A stretch of 46,242 nt of DNA from Rheinheimera riviphila (GTDB lineage: Bacteria > Pseudomonadota > Gammaproteobacteria > Enterobacterales > Alteromonadaceae): positions 1 to 46,242 of the forward strand of contig NZ_SACS01000028.1 of assembly GCF_004005945.1 (NCBI RefSeq), given 5' to 3'. The position numbers and the translations under genes were made by a program. The stretch's first letter is position 1. Each line of letters begins with the position of its first letter. Under the pieces are notes generated by a model. The model was not told the origin of the DNA. It did not search any database and was given only the letters and a program-made list of their open reading frames with translations. Positions 15,978 to 25,201 of this stretch are shown one piece after another.

Positions 15978-16937
15978 ATGATCCAGACACTTGCCAAAGT
16001 ATTTAAGCGCACCACAGGTGGCGATTCCAACAGTGCAGCCATCGCTGCGCTCCATCTGCAAGCCGACAGTTTAAAACTGGTGGTGTTGCACACGCATCCG
16101 TATCGGGTTGAAAAAGTAGAAACTCTGCTGTTATCACCGGACAAAAGTCTGGCGCAAGCTGCTAGCCAACTGGCGGGTGAACTTAGCGGTTCAGTGCCGC
16201 TGTGCCTGGTGCTGTCCGCCGAACGTTATCAGTTGATCCAACTGGATAAACCGGCGGTGCCGGAAGCTGAAATGTTACAGGCGTTGCCATGGCTAGCCCG
16301 CGAGCTGACCTCGGTCGCCGTTGATGATATGTTATTGGATTACCTCGATTTACCAGAACAAGCAGCGCAACAGACCGCCCGCATTAACGTGGTGGTGACG
16401 GCGAAAAGTAGTTTGCTGGAGCTATGCCGTGAATTGCAGCGGCGAAAAGTGCAACTGGTGAACATTCAACCGGAAGAATGGTTGCCACGTAATTTACTGC
16501 CAATCCAAAATGCTGCCGTGATGCTGATTGTGCATCAGCCGGGGCAAGAACTGATGCTGCAGATTATCCGGCAGGGCGCTTTGTATTTTTCCCGTCGTCT
16601 GCGTGGTTTTAATCGCATTGACCAATACGGTATGACCGAATTATCGCAAGGTATGCTGGATAATCTGTTACTCGAAGTACAACGGTCGCTGGATTATTTT
16701 GAAGGTCAGCAGCGCCAGGCACCGGTGAAAGAAATTCTGTTTCAGATTGCCACGAATGAATTGCCGGCCATCGTCAAATACTTCGCCGATAACGGTTTTG
16801 TGCAAGTGCGCGCGCTGGATTTATCGGCGCTGCTGCCGGGTTTAAATAAAGCAGAACAACAGGATTATTGGCTCACGGTCGCCGGGGCGCTGGAACTGAA
16901 TCAGCCGGTAGCGGCAGTCACAGGAGCGGCGTTATGA
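15978..16937 (+). CDS. mshI: MSHA biogenesis protein MshI (PilM-like)
   Basis: MshI is the PilM-like cytoplasmic member of the pilus alignment complex, with an actin-like fold. The 319-residue protein opens with a basic stretch (MIQTLAKVFKRTTGG), followed by ALHLQADSLKLVVL. It is rich in the Q-P-E-E-W and LLLEVQRSLDYFEGQ motifs of MshI, which match the PilM region before the final lobe. It is the first gene of the assembly block and overlaps the next gene by four bases (ATGA). Confidence 0.85.
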   Translation: MIQTLAKVFKRTTGGDSNSAAIAALHLQADSLKLVVLHTHPYRVEKVETLLLSPDKSLAQAASQLAGELSGSVPLCLVLSAERYQLIQLDKPAVPEAEMLQALPWLARELTSVAVDDMLLDYLDLPEQAAQQTARINVVVTAKSSLLELCRELQRRKVQLVNIQPEEWLPRNLLPIQNAAVMLIVHQPGQELMLQIIRQGALYFSRRLRGFNRIDQYGMTELSQGMLDNLLLEVQRSLDYFEGQQRQAPVKEILFQIATNELPAIVKYFADNGFVQVRALDLSALLPGLNKAEQQDYWLTVAGALELNQPVAAVTGAAL

Positions 16938-17632
16938 AGCTTCGGGTGAATTTATATCAGGTGGTGTTACAGCCGCGACTGGAAAAAATGCCGTTAAAGC
17001 AGGTGGCCTGGCTGGTCGGTGCGGTTTTAGTATTATTGACGGTGGGTGGCCTGTGGAATTACCAGCAACTGTTGCAGCAACGCCAACAAGCTGATTTGGT
17101 GGGTAAACAAGTACAAAATAAACTCAAAGAGCTGGAAGTGTACCAAACAAGCCTGTCCGGTCGGCAGCCATCGCTGATGTTGCAACAGCAAGCGCAGCAG
17201 CTGCAACAAAGCATCGGTCAAAAACAACAGCTATTGAGTTACCTCAAACAGGAAATCAGTAAAACCCCTCCCCAATATTCGCAGGTGCTCAGTCATCTGG
17301 CGGCCATTGATTTACCCGGCATCTGGCTGACCAGTTTTCAGCTTGGCCAGCAGCAACAATTTAGCGGCGTGGTCAAAGACAGCCAGCTATTACCACAATG
17401 GTTACAGGCACTTGGCAAAAATGCGTTATTGCAGGGCCAAAGTTTTGATGGGGTGAAACTGCAACCTTTAACACAAGCGCCTTATTTAAGTTTTGACGTT
17501 AGCGCGCGGCCTGCTTTGCTGGCTGAAGAAACCTTGTTGCAGGCGCCTGTGATATCACCAACAACAGCACCGGCAACAACACAATCAACACAAGCAACTC
17601 CAACAACACCAGCCAGCGGAGGTCAGCCATGA
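16934..17632 (+). CDS. PilN-like MSHA assembly protein
   Basis: From the ATG at 16934 the protein has 232 residues. KLRVNLYQ at the N-terminus corresponds to the PilN segment that docks on PilM; one membrane helix follows (about 23-42), then a coiled coil rich in Gln (about 45-105) and a periplasmic domain. The tail is Pro/Thr/Ala-rich. Family knowledge places it as inner membrane partner of MshI and MshJ. Four-base overlaps on both sides indicate translational coupling. Some genomes label this gene as a second mshI; I leave the symbol empty. Confidence 0.82.
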   Translation: MKLRVNLYQVVLQPRLEKMPLKQVAWLVGAVLVLLTVGGLWNYQQLLQQRQQADLVGKQVQNKLKELEVYQTSLSGRQPSLMLQQQAQQLQQSIGQKQQLLSYLKQEISKTPPQYSQVLSHLAAIDLPGIWLTSFQLGQQQQFSGVVKDSQLLPQWLQALGKNALLQGQSFDGVKLQPLTQAPYLSFDVSARPALLAEETLLQAPVISPTTAPATTQSTQATPTTPASGGQP

Positions 17633-18306
17633 GCCAGTGGCAACAATATTCCGAGCGCTTTTTAAAGCTGCAGCTGCGCGAACGTTACCTGATTGGTTAC
17701 GGTTCGGCGTTATTGCTGTTGTGGCTAGGCGCGTTATATCTGGTGCAGCCGTTATGGCAGATGCATGTGCAGCTGAAACAGCAAAATCGCAGCAGTTTGC
17801 AGCAAATTGTTGGTTTGCAGCAGCAGATCGATGAAGTGCAGCAGGCGTTAAGCGTCAATCCGGATCAACAGGTACAGCAAAATATCGACAGCATGCTGGC
17901 GACAGAACAGCAGTTACTGAATCAAATCCGCAGCGTGACCGGTCGTTATATTAGCGGCGAACAAATGGTGCAGTTGCTGCAGGATGTGCTGAACCAGCAA
18001 CAAAATATCCGCTTGATTGCGCTGGAGAATTTACCAGCGAAAGCGGTGATGTTGCCGGGAGCTGTGAATACCGTAGCCGCTGATGGCAATGCATCCAAGG
18101 ACAAGCCGCTGCTTTACCGCCACGGCACCACACTGACTTTCGCTGGCCATTACGCTGGCTTACAACAATTGCTGCAACGCTTAGAACAACTGCCCTGGCA
18201 ATTGCACTGGCGCACGCTGGATTATCAGGTGAAAGAATATCCACAAGCAGAGTTGCAACTGGAACTGGAAACGGTAAGTGAATATGACAGTTATCTTAAA
18301 ATTTAA
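17629..18306 (+). CDS. mshJ: MSHA biogenesis protein MshJ (PilO-like)
   Basis: The protein has 225 residues with one membrane helix (about 20-42), a Gln-rich coiled coil (about 45-100) and a small periplasmic ferredoxin-like domain ending in ELETVSEYDSYLKI. This layout is that of PilO/MshJ proteins, which pair with the PilN-like protein under the outer membrane secretin. The start overlaps the preceding gene by four bases. Confidence 0.85.
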   Translation: MSQWQQYSERFLKLQLRERYLIGYGSALLLLWLGALYLVQPLWQMHVQLKQQNRSSLQQIVGLQQQIDEVQQALSVNPDQQVQQNIDSMLATEQQLLNQIRSVTGRYISGEQMVQLLQDVLNQQQNIRLIALENLPAKAVMLPGAVNTVAADGNASKDKPLLYRHGTTLTFAGHYAGLQQLLQRLEQLPWQLHWRTLDYQVKEYPQAELQLELETVSEYDSYLKI

Positions 18307-18625
18307 GCTGTGGCTGCTGGCTCTGACTGCATTGCTGCTGGCACCGGTGGTGCTGGCGGCTGATCCAACGCAACCTGAAGTGCAGTTACAGCTGTCAACC
18401 ACCGCGGGAACAACGCAGACCGCAGCACCGGTATTGCCAAAGCTCAGCATGATCCGATCGCAGGGTTCGCGCCAGCAGGCTTTGATCAACGGGCAATGGC
18501 TGAAAGCTGGTGAAAAAATCGGGGCTTATCAAGTCCGCAGCATCAGTGCCAGTCAGGTGACCCTGATGCAGGGTGACCGCAGCCTGCTGCTGAATCTTTT
18601 TCAAACAACAACCACAACGAAGTAG
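18284..18625 (+). CDS. mshK: MSHA biogenesis protein MshK (PilP-like)
   Basis: The short protein (113 residues from the ATG at 18284) has an N-terminal hydrophobic signal (LLALTALLLAPVVLA-ADPTQPE) and a C-terminal segment with LSMIRSQGSRQQALINGQWLKAGEKIGAYQVRSI, the typical MshK domain. A GTG two codons upstream is also possible. The gene overlaps the end of mshJ by 23 bases. MshK probably links the inner membrane complex to MshL. Confidence 0.82.
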   Translation: MTVILKFKLWLLALTALLLAPVVLAADPTQPEVQLQLSTTAGTTQTAAPVLPKLSMIRSQGSRQQALINGQWLKAGEKIGAYQVRSISASQVTLMQGDRSLLLNLFQTTTTTK

Positions 18626-18630
18626 CGAAA

Positions 18631-20304
18631 ATGATGCTGAAAAAATCTCTTTTATTGATGACCATGTCGCTGCCGTTACTCAGTGCCTGTCAGGCATTGC
18701 AGGAGCCCAAAGCCGCCCGCAATACTCAGGCTGAACTTGAAAAAATGCAGCAGGCCGCACCCGCACAACAGCCATTGCAAGTGCCTGCCGCAGTCCAGGA
18801 TGACTTGTTAAGTCCACTGCCACCGCAGCGCGCAGATTTACTGCAGCCGCGTTTTAACGTGTCGGCGCTCAATGTTGAATTGTCAGAGTTTTTTGCGTCC
18901 TTAGTGCTGGATTCGGACTACAGCGTGATGGTGCACCCATCGGTGCAGGGCCAAATTAGTCTGCAACTGAAACAAGTGACCTTGCCGGAAGTGTTGCAGG
19001 TCATTCAACAGATGTACGGTTTTGATGTACGGCTGACCGGCAATGTGTACCAGATTTATCCGGCGGGCCTGCGCACTGAAACGATTGCGGTGAATTATCT
19101 GCTGATGCAACGGGTCGGGCTGTCGTCGATTGCGGTGAATTCCGGTGGCGTGTCGCAGGACAATCAAAATAGCGGCAACCAGAACAATCGCTCGAACCAG
19201 AATGGTCAAAACAATCAAAATAGTAACCAGAGCAACAATCAAAACGGCCAGCAAAACGGTCAGCAAAATCAGCAACAACAGTTTAATGGCAGCACTATTC
19301 AAAGCGGCAGCACCACCGATTTCTGGAAAGATTTGGAAAAAGCGGTCACCGGTATTTTAGGTGGCGGCGAGCAACGCGCGGTGGTAGTTTCACCACAAGC
19401 TGGGTTAGTGACAGTGCGCGGTATGCCCGATGAAATTGCTGCGGTGCGGGCGTTTTTAACTCAGTCCGAACAACATTTACAGCGCCAGGTAGTGCTGGAA
19501 GCCAAGATTATTGAAGTCACTTTAAGCGACGATTACCAGCAAGGCATCAACTGGCAAAACGCGCTGGCCAATATCGGTTCGACCGATTTTCGGATTAACA
19601 CCGGCGCCGGTAGTTTTGGCAATGAAGTCAGCCAGCAAATTGGCGGCCTGACCACCATTGCTTTTCAGAATGTCGATTTTAGTGGTGTGATCAGCCTGCT
19701 GGAAACGCAGGGCGATGCCCAGGTGCTGTCGAGCCCGCGGGTGACGGCGATTAATAATCAAAAAGCGGTGATCAAAGTCGGCCAGGACGAATATTTTGTC
19801 ACGAATGTTTCGAATAACACCTCGACCTCCGCGAACGGCGTAGAAAACTCGACGCCTTCGGTCACCTTACAGCCGTTTTTCTCTGGGATTGCGCTCGACG
19901 TCACGCCGCAAATTGACCAGAACGGTCAGGTTATTTTGCATGTGCATCCGTCGGTCACCGAAACAGCTGAACAAACCAAAACCATTCAACTCAGTGACGA
20001 TCGCATCGTGCTGCCATTGGCGCAAAGTAATATCCGCGAATCCGACACCATTATCCGTGCCCGCAACGGCGAAATTGTGGTGATTGGTGGTTTGATGCAA
20101 ACGGTGATTAGCGATAGCGAAAGTGGTATTCCGGGCTTGTCGTCGCTGCCACTGCTCGGCAATTTATTTAAGTCCAAAACCAAAACCGAAAAGAAAAAAG
20201 AGCTGGTGATTTTACTTAAACCCACAGTGGTCGAAAGTGGCGTCTGGCAGCAACAAATTCAGCAGTCCGGTGATCTGGTGCGGGACTGGGCGCAGCAACG
20301 CTGA
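18631..20304 (+). CDS. mshL: MSHA secretin MshL
   Basis: MshL forms the outer membrane gate through which the pilus leaves. The 557-residue protein begins with a lipoprotein signal (LLSAC, lipobox cysteine near residue 20). A short secretin/TonB N-domain follows (FNVSALNVELSEFFASLV), then VTVRGMPDEIAAVRAFL and the secretin domain with VVLEAKIIEVTL, DAQVLSSPRVTAINNQKAVIKVG and the final IPGLSSLPLLGNLFKSK. A striking Asn/Gln-rich tract of about 50 residues, with repeated NQN and GQQN units, interrupts the protein at about 175-225 (19156-19300). It probably marks a flexible loop. Confidence 0.95.
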   Translation: MMLKKSLLLMTMSLPLLSACQALQEPKAARNTQAELEKMQQAAPAQQPLQVPAAVQDDLLSPLPPQRADLLQPRFNVSALNVELSEFFASLVLDSDYSVMVHPSVQGQISLQLKQVTLPEVLQVIQQMYGFDVRLTGNVYQIYPAGLRTETIAVNYLLMQRVGLSSIAVNSGGVSQDNQNSGNQNNRSNQNGQNNQNSNQSNNQNGQQNGQQNQQQQFNGSTIQSGSTTDFWKDLEKAVTGILGGGEQRAVVVSPQAGLVTVRGMPDEIAAVRAFLTQSEQHLQRQVVLEAKIIEVTLSDDYQQGINWQNALANIGSTDFRINTGAGSFGNEVSQQIGGLTTIAFQNVDFSGVISLLETQGDAQVLSSPRVTAINNQKAVIKVGQDEYFVTNVSNNTSTSANGVENSTPSVTLQPFFSGIALDVTPQIDQNGQVILHVHPSVTETAEQTKTIQLSDDRIVLPLAQSNIRESDTIIRARNGEIVVIGGLMQTVISDSESGIPGLSSLPLLGNLFKSKTKTEKKKELVILLKPTVVESGVWQQQIQQSGDLVRDWAQQR

Positions 20305-21191
20305 TGATGTATCTGCAGCACTTTGGCATGCAACAAGCGCCGTTTGGTCTGACGCCAAATACTGCGTTTTATGTTGATTTGCCAACCCATCAACAAGCGA
20401 TGGAAGTGCTGCAAGTGGCGCTGGCGCAAGGTGAAGGTTTTATCAAGGTGACCGGCGAAGTCGGCACCGGTAAAACGCTGCTGTGCCGCAAGTTATTACA
20501 AGAAGCGCCAGCACATTGGGCTTTGGCGTATCTGCCGGACCCAAATCTGTCGCCGTTGGAACTGAAATGGGCGCTGGCGCTGGAACTGGGTTTAAAGCAG
20601 TCGGCCAATATCGACGGCCCGCAGCTGGCACAATTATTACAACGGCAACTGATGCTGCTGGCATCGCAGCAAAAACAAGTGGTGCTGCTGATTGATGAAG
20701 CGCAGGCGTTACCCGATGACACACTGGAAGCGCTGCGGTTATTAACCAATCTGGAAACAGAGCAGCGTAAATTATTGCAGGTGGTGTTGTTTGGCCAGCC
20801 CGAGCTTGACCGGCGTCTGGCCAGTTATCAGTTCCGGCAATTGCGGCAGCGGATTAGTTTTTCCTATCAGTTGGCGGTGCTGAACCGGGCACAAGTGCAG
20901 TGTTATCTGCAGGCAAGATTACAAGTGGCTGGCGTCAGCAAACAGCTATTTCAGCCACTGGCGCTGTGGGCGTTGTGGCATTACAGCCGAGGCATTCCAA
21001 GGCTTGTGAATATTCTGGCGCATAAAGCCTTGATGCTGGGGTACGGCAAAGGGCTGGCGCGTATTGGCTTGTCGCAGGTGTGGCAGGCGGTGCTGGATAC
21101 CGAAGATGTAAAACCGGCGCTGCATTGGTGGCCGTGGCTGGCTGCAATGCTGGTGCTGGTGTGGTGGTGGATGCCACCTGGAGTGATATGA
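20304..21191 (+). CDS. mshM: MSHA biogenesis ATPase MshM (ExeA-like)
   Basis: This 295-residue AAA-type ATPase has Walker A GEVGTGKT (51-58) and Walker B VVLLIDEAQ (126-134), the pattern of ExeA/GspA proteins, which help place secretins through the cell wall. The opening MYLQHFGMQQAPFGLTPNTAFYV is typical. It ends with one membrane helix (WPWLAAMLVLVWWW). Start codons at 20304 and 20307 are both possible; the first overlaps the mshL stop. Confidence 0.9.
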   Translation: MMYLQHFGMQQAPFGLTPNTAFYVDLPTHQQAMEVLQVALAQGEGFIKVTGEVGTGKTLLCRKLLQEAPAHWALAYLPDPNLSPLELKWALALELGLKQSANIDGPQLAQLLQRQLMLLASQQKQVVLLIDEAQALPDDTLEALRLLTNLETEQRKLLQVVLFGQPELDRRLASYQFRQLRQRISFSYQLAVLNRAQVQCYLQARLQVAGVSKQLFQPLALWALWHYSRGIPRLVNILAHKALMLGYGKGLARIGLSQVWQAVLDTEDVKPALHWWPWLAAMLVLVWWWMPPGVI

Positions 21192-22168
21192 GCGTTATTA
21201 ATCAGATGCTGCGTGACCTCGACAAACAACAACCTGCCGCTGACGGGGCTTTAGCGGCTGGGTCAGTGGCGGCTGCGTCTATGGCAACTGGTTCTGTGAT
21301 TAGTACCGCGCATGGTGCGGCTGGATCGGGCAAAAATCTGCTGCGGCCACTGCTGTTTTTGTTGTTGGCAGGGTTTATTGGCTGGTTGATTTGGCCTTTA
21401 GTGCAGGCGCGGTTGCAGGAGCCGGTGCCAGTTGCTGTTTCGGTGCCACAGACAGAACCAAAAACAGAGCCAAAAACAGAACCAAAAACAGATTTAGTTT
21501 TGCCGCCAGTAGTGACGACAGTAACAACCGAAGCAGAGCCAGCAGTGGTTACCGCGCCACAACCGGAGCCAATCACGGCAACCAAAGAAACCGCTGCTCC
21601 TGTGATAGCAGAACCTGTCGCAGCAACACCAATCATCGAAACTCAAATCATCGAAACGCCAGTGCCAGAGTCCGACAGCGAAGTTTATCCGGCAACACCA
21701 GCGCCCGATTTATCAGCAGCCACTGCGGCCATCAAACAACCCAGCAGCATGCAAGTCGAAAAGGTGCTGCAAGACCCAAAAGTAGTGGCGGCCGAGCAAG
21801 CACGGGAACAACAACTACAACAGCTGCAGCAACTTTTACAAGGGGCGCGTCAGGCCAGCCAGCAACAACAATGGCAGCAGACTTTAGATCTACTACAGCA
21901 AATTCCGCCGGAGTTTAGCAGCGCTGAGAGCTGGCAATTACAGGCCAATGCCCGGCAGCAACTGGGGGATTTTCCAGGCGCACTCGCCAGCTGGCAGCAA
22001 TTATTGCTGTTAAAACCGCAACTTGCGCAGGCCTGGCTTGGCAAAGCATTAGCACATGATCAACTGGCGCAATTACCGGAAGCGCGGGCGGCCTATCAGC
22101 AGGCTTTTGCGTTACCCGGTTTATCGAATGCCAGTCGGCAATTTATTCAACAGCGATTAGCGCAATAA
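21188..22168 (+). CDS. mshN: MSHA biogenesis protein MshN
   Basis: From the ATG at 21188 (four-base overlap with mshM) the protein has 326 residues: MSVINQMLRDLDKQQ, one membrane helix (about 57-77), a Pro/Thr/Glu-rich linker with four TEPK units (DNA repeats at about 21450-21490), a Gln-rich coiled segment and tetratricopeptide-like repeats at the C-terminus (SWQLQANARQQLGDFPGALASWQQ). This is the usual MshN plan: an inner membrane anchor with a periplasmic TPR part. The frame stays open upstream but overlaps mshM without family similarity. Confidence 0.9.
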   Translation: MSVINQMLRDLDKQQPAADGALAAGSVAAASMATGSVISTAHGAAGSGKNLLRPLLFLLLAGFIGWLIWPLVQARLQEPVPVAVSVPQTEPKTEPKTEPKTDLVLPPVVTTVTTEAEPAVVTAPQPEPITATKETAAPVIAEPVAATPIIETQIIETPVPESDSEVYPATPAPDLSAATAAIKQPSSMQVEKVLQDPKVVAAEQAREQQLQQLQQLLQGARQASQQQQWQQTLDLLQQIPPEFSSAESWQLQANARQQLGDFPGALASWQQLLLLKPQLAQAWLGKALAHDQLAQLPEARAAYQQAFALPGLSNASRQFIQQRLAQ

Positions 22169-22195
22169 TTAAAGCGGCGAATTGAGAGCATATTG

Positions 22196-23929
22196 ATGGA
22201 AAGACCTCGTTTAAAAATGCGATTGGGTGATTTGCTGGTGCATGAAGGCATCATCAGCGAACAGCAGCTCGGTCGCGCGCTGGCGGAACAAAAACAAACG
22301 GGTCGCAAACTTGGCGCCAGCCTGATTGATTTGGCATTTTTATCGGAAGAACAATTGCTGCAGTTTTTGGCGCAGCAGCTGAATGTGTCGTTTTTAGATA
22401 TCACCAAATTACGGATTGACCCGAAAGCCGCGCAGCTATTACCGGAAGTGCACGCCCGTCGGTTGCGTGCTTTGGTGCTGGAAGATCGCGGCCACTCGGT
22501 GTTGCTCGGTATGAGCGATCCGGCCGATTTATCCATTCTCGACCAAATCGCGCCGTTGCTGGAACCCAAAGTTATTGAAATTGCGGTGGTGCGCGAAAGT
22601 CAGCTGATTGAAGCTTTTAACAATTTGTACCGGCGCACCAAAGAAATTGAGTCGATTGCGCATCAATTACAGGAAGAATACGAAGACACCGATGCCATTG
22701 ATTTTACAGCGTTAAGTGCAGAAAACGACAAAGACAACACCATAGTCCGGTTATTGCAGTCGTTGTTTGAAGATGCGGTGCAAGTGCGGGCTTCAGATAT
22801 TCATATCGAACCTGACGAACAAGTGCTACGCATTCGCCAGCGCGTTGATGGTGTATTGCAGGAAAATATCCTGAAAGAAACCGGTATCGCTTCGGCGCTG
22901 GTGCTGCGGTTAAAACTGATGGCTGGTTTAGATATCTCCGAAAAACGCTTGCCGCAGGACGGCCGTTTTCAGATCAAAGTCAAAGGCCACACCATTGATG
23001 TGCGGATGTCGACCATGCCGGTGCAGCATGGCGAATCGGTGGTGATGCGGTTATTAGACCAATCGGCCGGTTTATTGTCGCTGGACGAAACCGGTATGCC
23101 GGACGATTTACTGAAAAAACTGCGACGGATTATTCAAAGCCCACACGGCATGGTATTGGTCACAGGCCCCACCGGTTCGGGCAAGACGACTACGTTGTAT
23201 GGTGTGTTGTCGGAGCTGAACCAATCCGGAGTGAAAATTATCACGGTGGAAGATCCGGTGGAATACCGCTTACCGCGAATTAATCAGGTACAAATTAACC
23301 ATAAAATCGGCCTCGATTTCGCCGGTGTACTGCGCACCAGCTTGCGGCAAGATCCGGATATTCTGATGGTCGGTGAAATGCGCGACCAGGAAACCGCCGA
23401 AATGGGCCTGCGTGGCGCCTTAACCGGCCATTTAGTGTTGTCGACTTTGCACACCAACGATGCGGTCACCAGCACCTTGCGGTTAATTGATATGGGCGCG
23501 GCGCCTTATCTGGTAGCGAGTGCGCTAAGAGCCATTGTTGCGCAGCGGTTAGTGCGGCGGATTTGTCAGCATTGCAAACAGCCGTATCAGCCCGACGAGC
23601 TGGAACAAACCTGGTTGGCGCATTTTAAAGCCAAAGGCGAGCTGAAATTCTGGCAAGGTCGTGGTTGTCAGTCCTGTAATTTCAGCGGTTATAAAGGTCG
23701 GCTCGGCGTGTTTGAACTGTTGGTGATCAATAAGCCACTGGCCGACGCGTTACGTCGCAACGACAGCGAAGAATTTGCGCAGCTGGCGTATCAGTCGGAA
23801 AGTTTCCGTACCCTCGGCAGTATGGCGCTGGATTATGCGCGGCAGGGCATCACCACGCTGGAAGAAGTGATCAAAGTCTCTGAATACGTGGAACTTGATG
23901 ACATGAAAGCCGACGGAGCCAGCAACTGA
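22196..23929 (+). CDS. mshE: MSHA pilus extension ATPase MshE
   Basis: MshE is the GspE/PilB-type hexameric ATPase that polymerises the pilus. The 577 residues show two MshEN c-di-GMP-binding motifs: Arg9-Gln32 (RLGDLLVHEG...L...L..Q) and Lys38-Gln61, separated by five residues as in the published motif. The ATPase has ASDIHIEP (199-206), Walker A GPTGSGKTT (324-332), Walker B ILMVGEMRD, the His box STLHTNDA and a zinc-type four-cysteine set (457, 460, 491, 494). The second motif is less exact, with Lys for Arg and Ala for Gly. A TTG directly before the ATG is also open. Confidence 0.96.
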   Translation: MERPRLKMRLGDLLVHEGIISEQQLGRALAEQKQTGRKLGASLIDLAFLSEEQLLQFLAQQLNVSFLDITKLRIDPKAAQLLPEVHARRLRALVLEDRGHSVLLGMSDPADLSILDQIAPLLEPKVIEIAVVRESQLIEAFNNLYRRTKEIESIAHQLQEEYEDTDAIDFTALSAENDKDNTIVRLLQSLFEDAVQVRASDIHIEPDEQVLRIRQRVDGVLQENILKETGIASALVLRLKLMAGLDISEKRLPQDGRFQIKVKGHTIDVRMSTMPVQHGESVVMRLLDQSAGLLSLDETGMPDDLLKKLRRIIQSPHGMVLVTGPTGSGKTTTLYGVLSELNQSGVKIITVEDPVEYRLPRINQVQINHKIGLDFAGVLRTSLRQDPDILMVGEMRDQETAEMGLRGALTGHLVLSTLHTNDAVTSTLRLIDMGAAPYLVASALRAIVAQRLVRRICQHCKQPYQPDELEQTWLAHFKAKGELKFWQGRGCQSCNFSGYKGRLGVFELLVINKPLADALRRNDSEEFAQLAYQSESFRTLGSMALDYARQGITTLEEVIKVSEYVELDDMKADGASN

Positions 23930-25152
23930 TGGCCAACTATCGATATGCAGCGCGCGACCAAAACGGTCAGATGCAAAACGGCGTGATTGAAGCGGGTAGT
24001 GAAACCACCGCCGCCGATTTACTCAGCCGCCGTTTGCTCATTCCGCTGCAGATTGAGCTTATTCCGGATAAATCAGCGCCCTGGTGGCAGATGAGTCTGA
24101 GCCAGCCGAAAGTTGGCCTGATGGAGCTGATTGTATTCGCGCGGCAGATGTATTCGCTGATGCGGGCTGGTATTCCGATTATCCGTGCTATTCGTGGTCT
24201 GGCCGACAGTACCGCTTCCAAAGCGTTAAAATTGGTGCTGTCGGATTTAGCCGATCAGCTGGAAAAAGGTCGTAATTTATCGGTGGCGATGGCCAGTCAC
24301 CCAAAAGTGTTTAACCGGTTAATTGTTAGCATTGTGCATGTCGGCGAGAACACCGGTCGGCTGGATGATGCGTTTTCGCAGCTGTCAGATTATTTCGAAC
24401 AGGAAATGGAAACCCGCAAACAAATTAAACAGGCCACTCGTTATCCGATGTTTGTGTTGTTAGCGATAGTTGCGGCGATGGTCATTCTGAACCTGTTTGT
24501 CATTCCGCAGTTTGCCAATATGTTTGCCCGGTTTAACGCTGAATTGCCGTGGGCGACCCAGGTGCTGCTGGCGACTTCGAACTTTTTTATTAATTACTGG
24601 CCGTTTTTATTGCTGAGCCTGTTGGTAGCCACCGTGGCTTTGTATCGATATCTGCACACGCCAAACGGCAGTTATCGCTGGAGCAAGCTGAAATTACGGC
24701 TGCCGATTATGGGCGACATTATCAACCGCGCGACGCTGGGCCGGTATGCCCGCAGTTTTTCACTGATGCTGCGCGCCGGGGTGCCGCTGACCTCGGCGTT
24801 AAGCCTGGTGGCGGAAGCGGTCGACAACGATTTTATGGCGGAGAAAATCCGCGAGATGCGGCGCAATATCGAGCGCGGCGAGAGTCTGGTGCGGGTGTCC
24901 GGCCAGAGCAATTTATTCACACCGCTGGTGATGCAAATGCTGGCGGTGGGTGAAGAAACCGGTCAGGTCGATGATATGTTGCAGGAAGTAGCCCTGTTTT
25001 ATGAACGGGAAGTGGCGTTTGACTTAAAAAGTCTGACCGCCAAAATTGAACCGATCCTGATTGTGATTGTGGCGGTGATGGTATTGATCCTGGCCTTGGG
25101 TATTTTCACCCCAATGTGGGACATGCTGAACGCTTATAAAAAGGGCAGTTAA
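23929..25152 (+). CDS. mshG: MSHA inner membrane platform protein MshG
   Basis: The 407-residue GspF/PilC-type platform protein has two GspF domains and three membrane segments (YPMFVLLAIVAAMVILNLFVI, the YWPFLLLSLLV region, and the C-terminal PILIVIVAVMVLILALGIF). The cytoplasmic motifs MRAGIPIIRAIRGLAD and LRAGVPLTSALSLVAE are typical, as are GENTGRLDDA and GEETGQVDDM. It overlaps mshE by one base. It is the last gene of the assembly block; mshF, usual here in vibrios, is missing. Confidence 0.95.
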   Translation: MANYRYAARDQNGQMQNGVIEAGSETTAADLLSRRLLIPLQIELIPDKSAPWWQMSLSQPKVGLMELIVFARQMYSLMRAGIPIIRAIRGLADSTASKALKLVLSDLADQLEKGRNLSVAMASHPKVFNRLIVSIVHVGENTGRLDDAFSQLSDYFEQEMETRKQIKQATRYPMFVLLAIVAAMVILNLFVIPQFANMFARFNAELPWATQVLLATSNFFINYWPFLLLSLLVATVALYRYLHTPNGSYRWSKLKLRLPIMGDIINRATLGRYARSFSLMLRAGVPLTSALSLVAEAVDNDFMAEKIREMRRNIERGESLVRVSGQSNLFTPLVMQMLAVGEETGQVDDMLQEVALFYEREVAFDLKSLTAKIEPILIVIVAVMVLILALGIFTPMWDMLNAYKKGS

Positions 25153-25159
25153 ACAGAAC

Positions 25160-25201
25160 TTGGCAATTGTCAAAAAAGCTGTCATTAATTAGTGATATAA
25201 C
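25160..25201 (+). promoter_or_regulatory. Possible promoter region of the pilin block
   Basis: The 79-base gap between mshG and mshB is the first clear break in the locus and is AT-rich. It contains TTGGCA (25160), TTGTCA (25167) and TATAAC (25196), but no pair with ideal spacing (17 bases after TTGGCA lies only CATTAA). In vibrios the pilin genes have their own promoter at this point, which makes one likely here. Confidence 0.4.

Noticed and set aside
21080-21187. Long N-terminal extension of MshN
   Set aside because: It overlaps mshM and is Gly/Ala-rich shadow sequence; the ATG at 21188 gives the family start MSVINQML.
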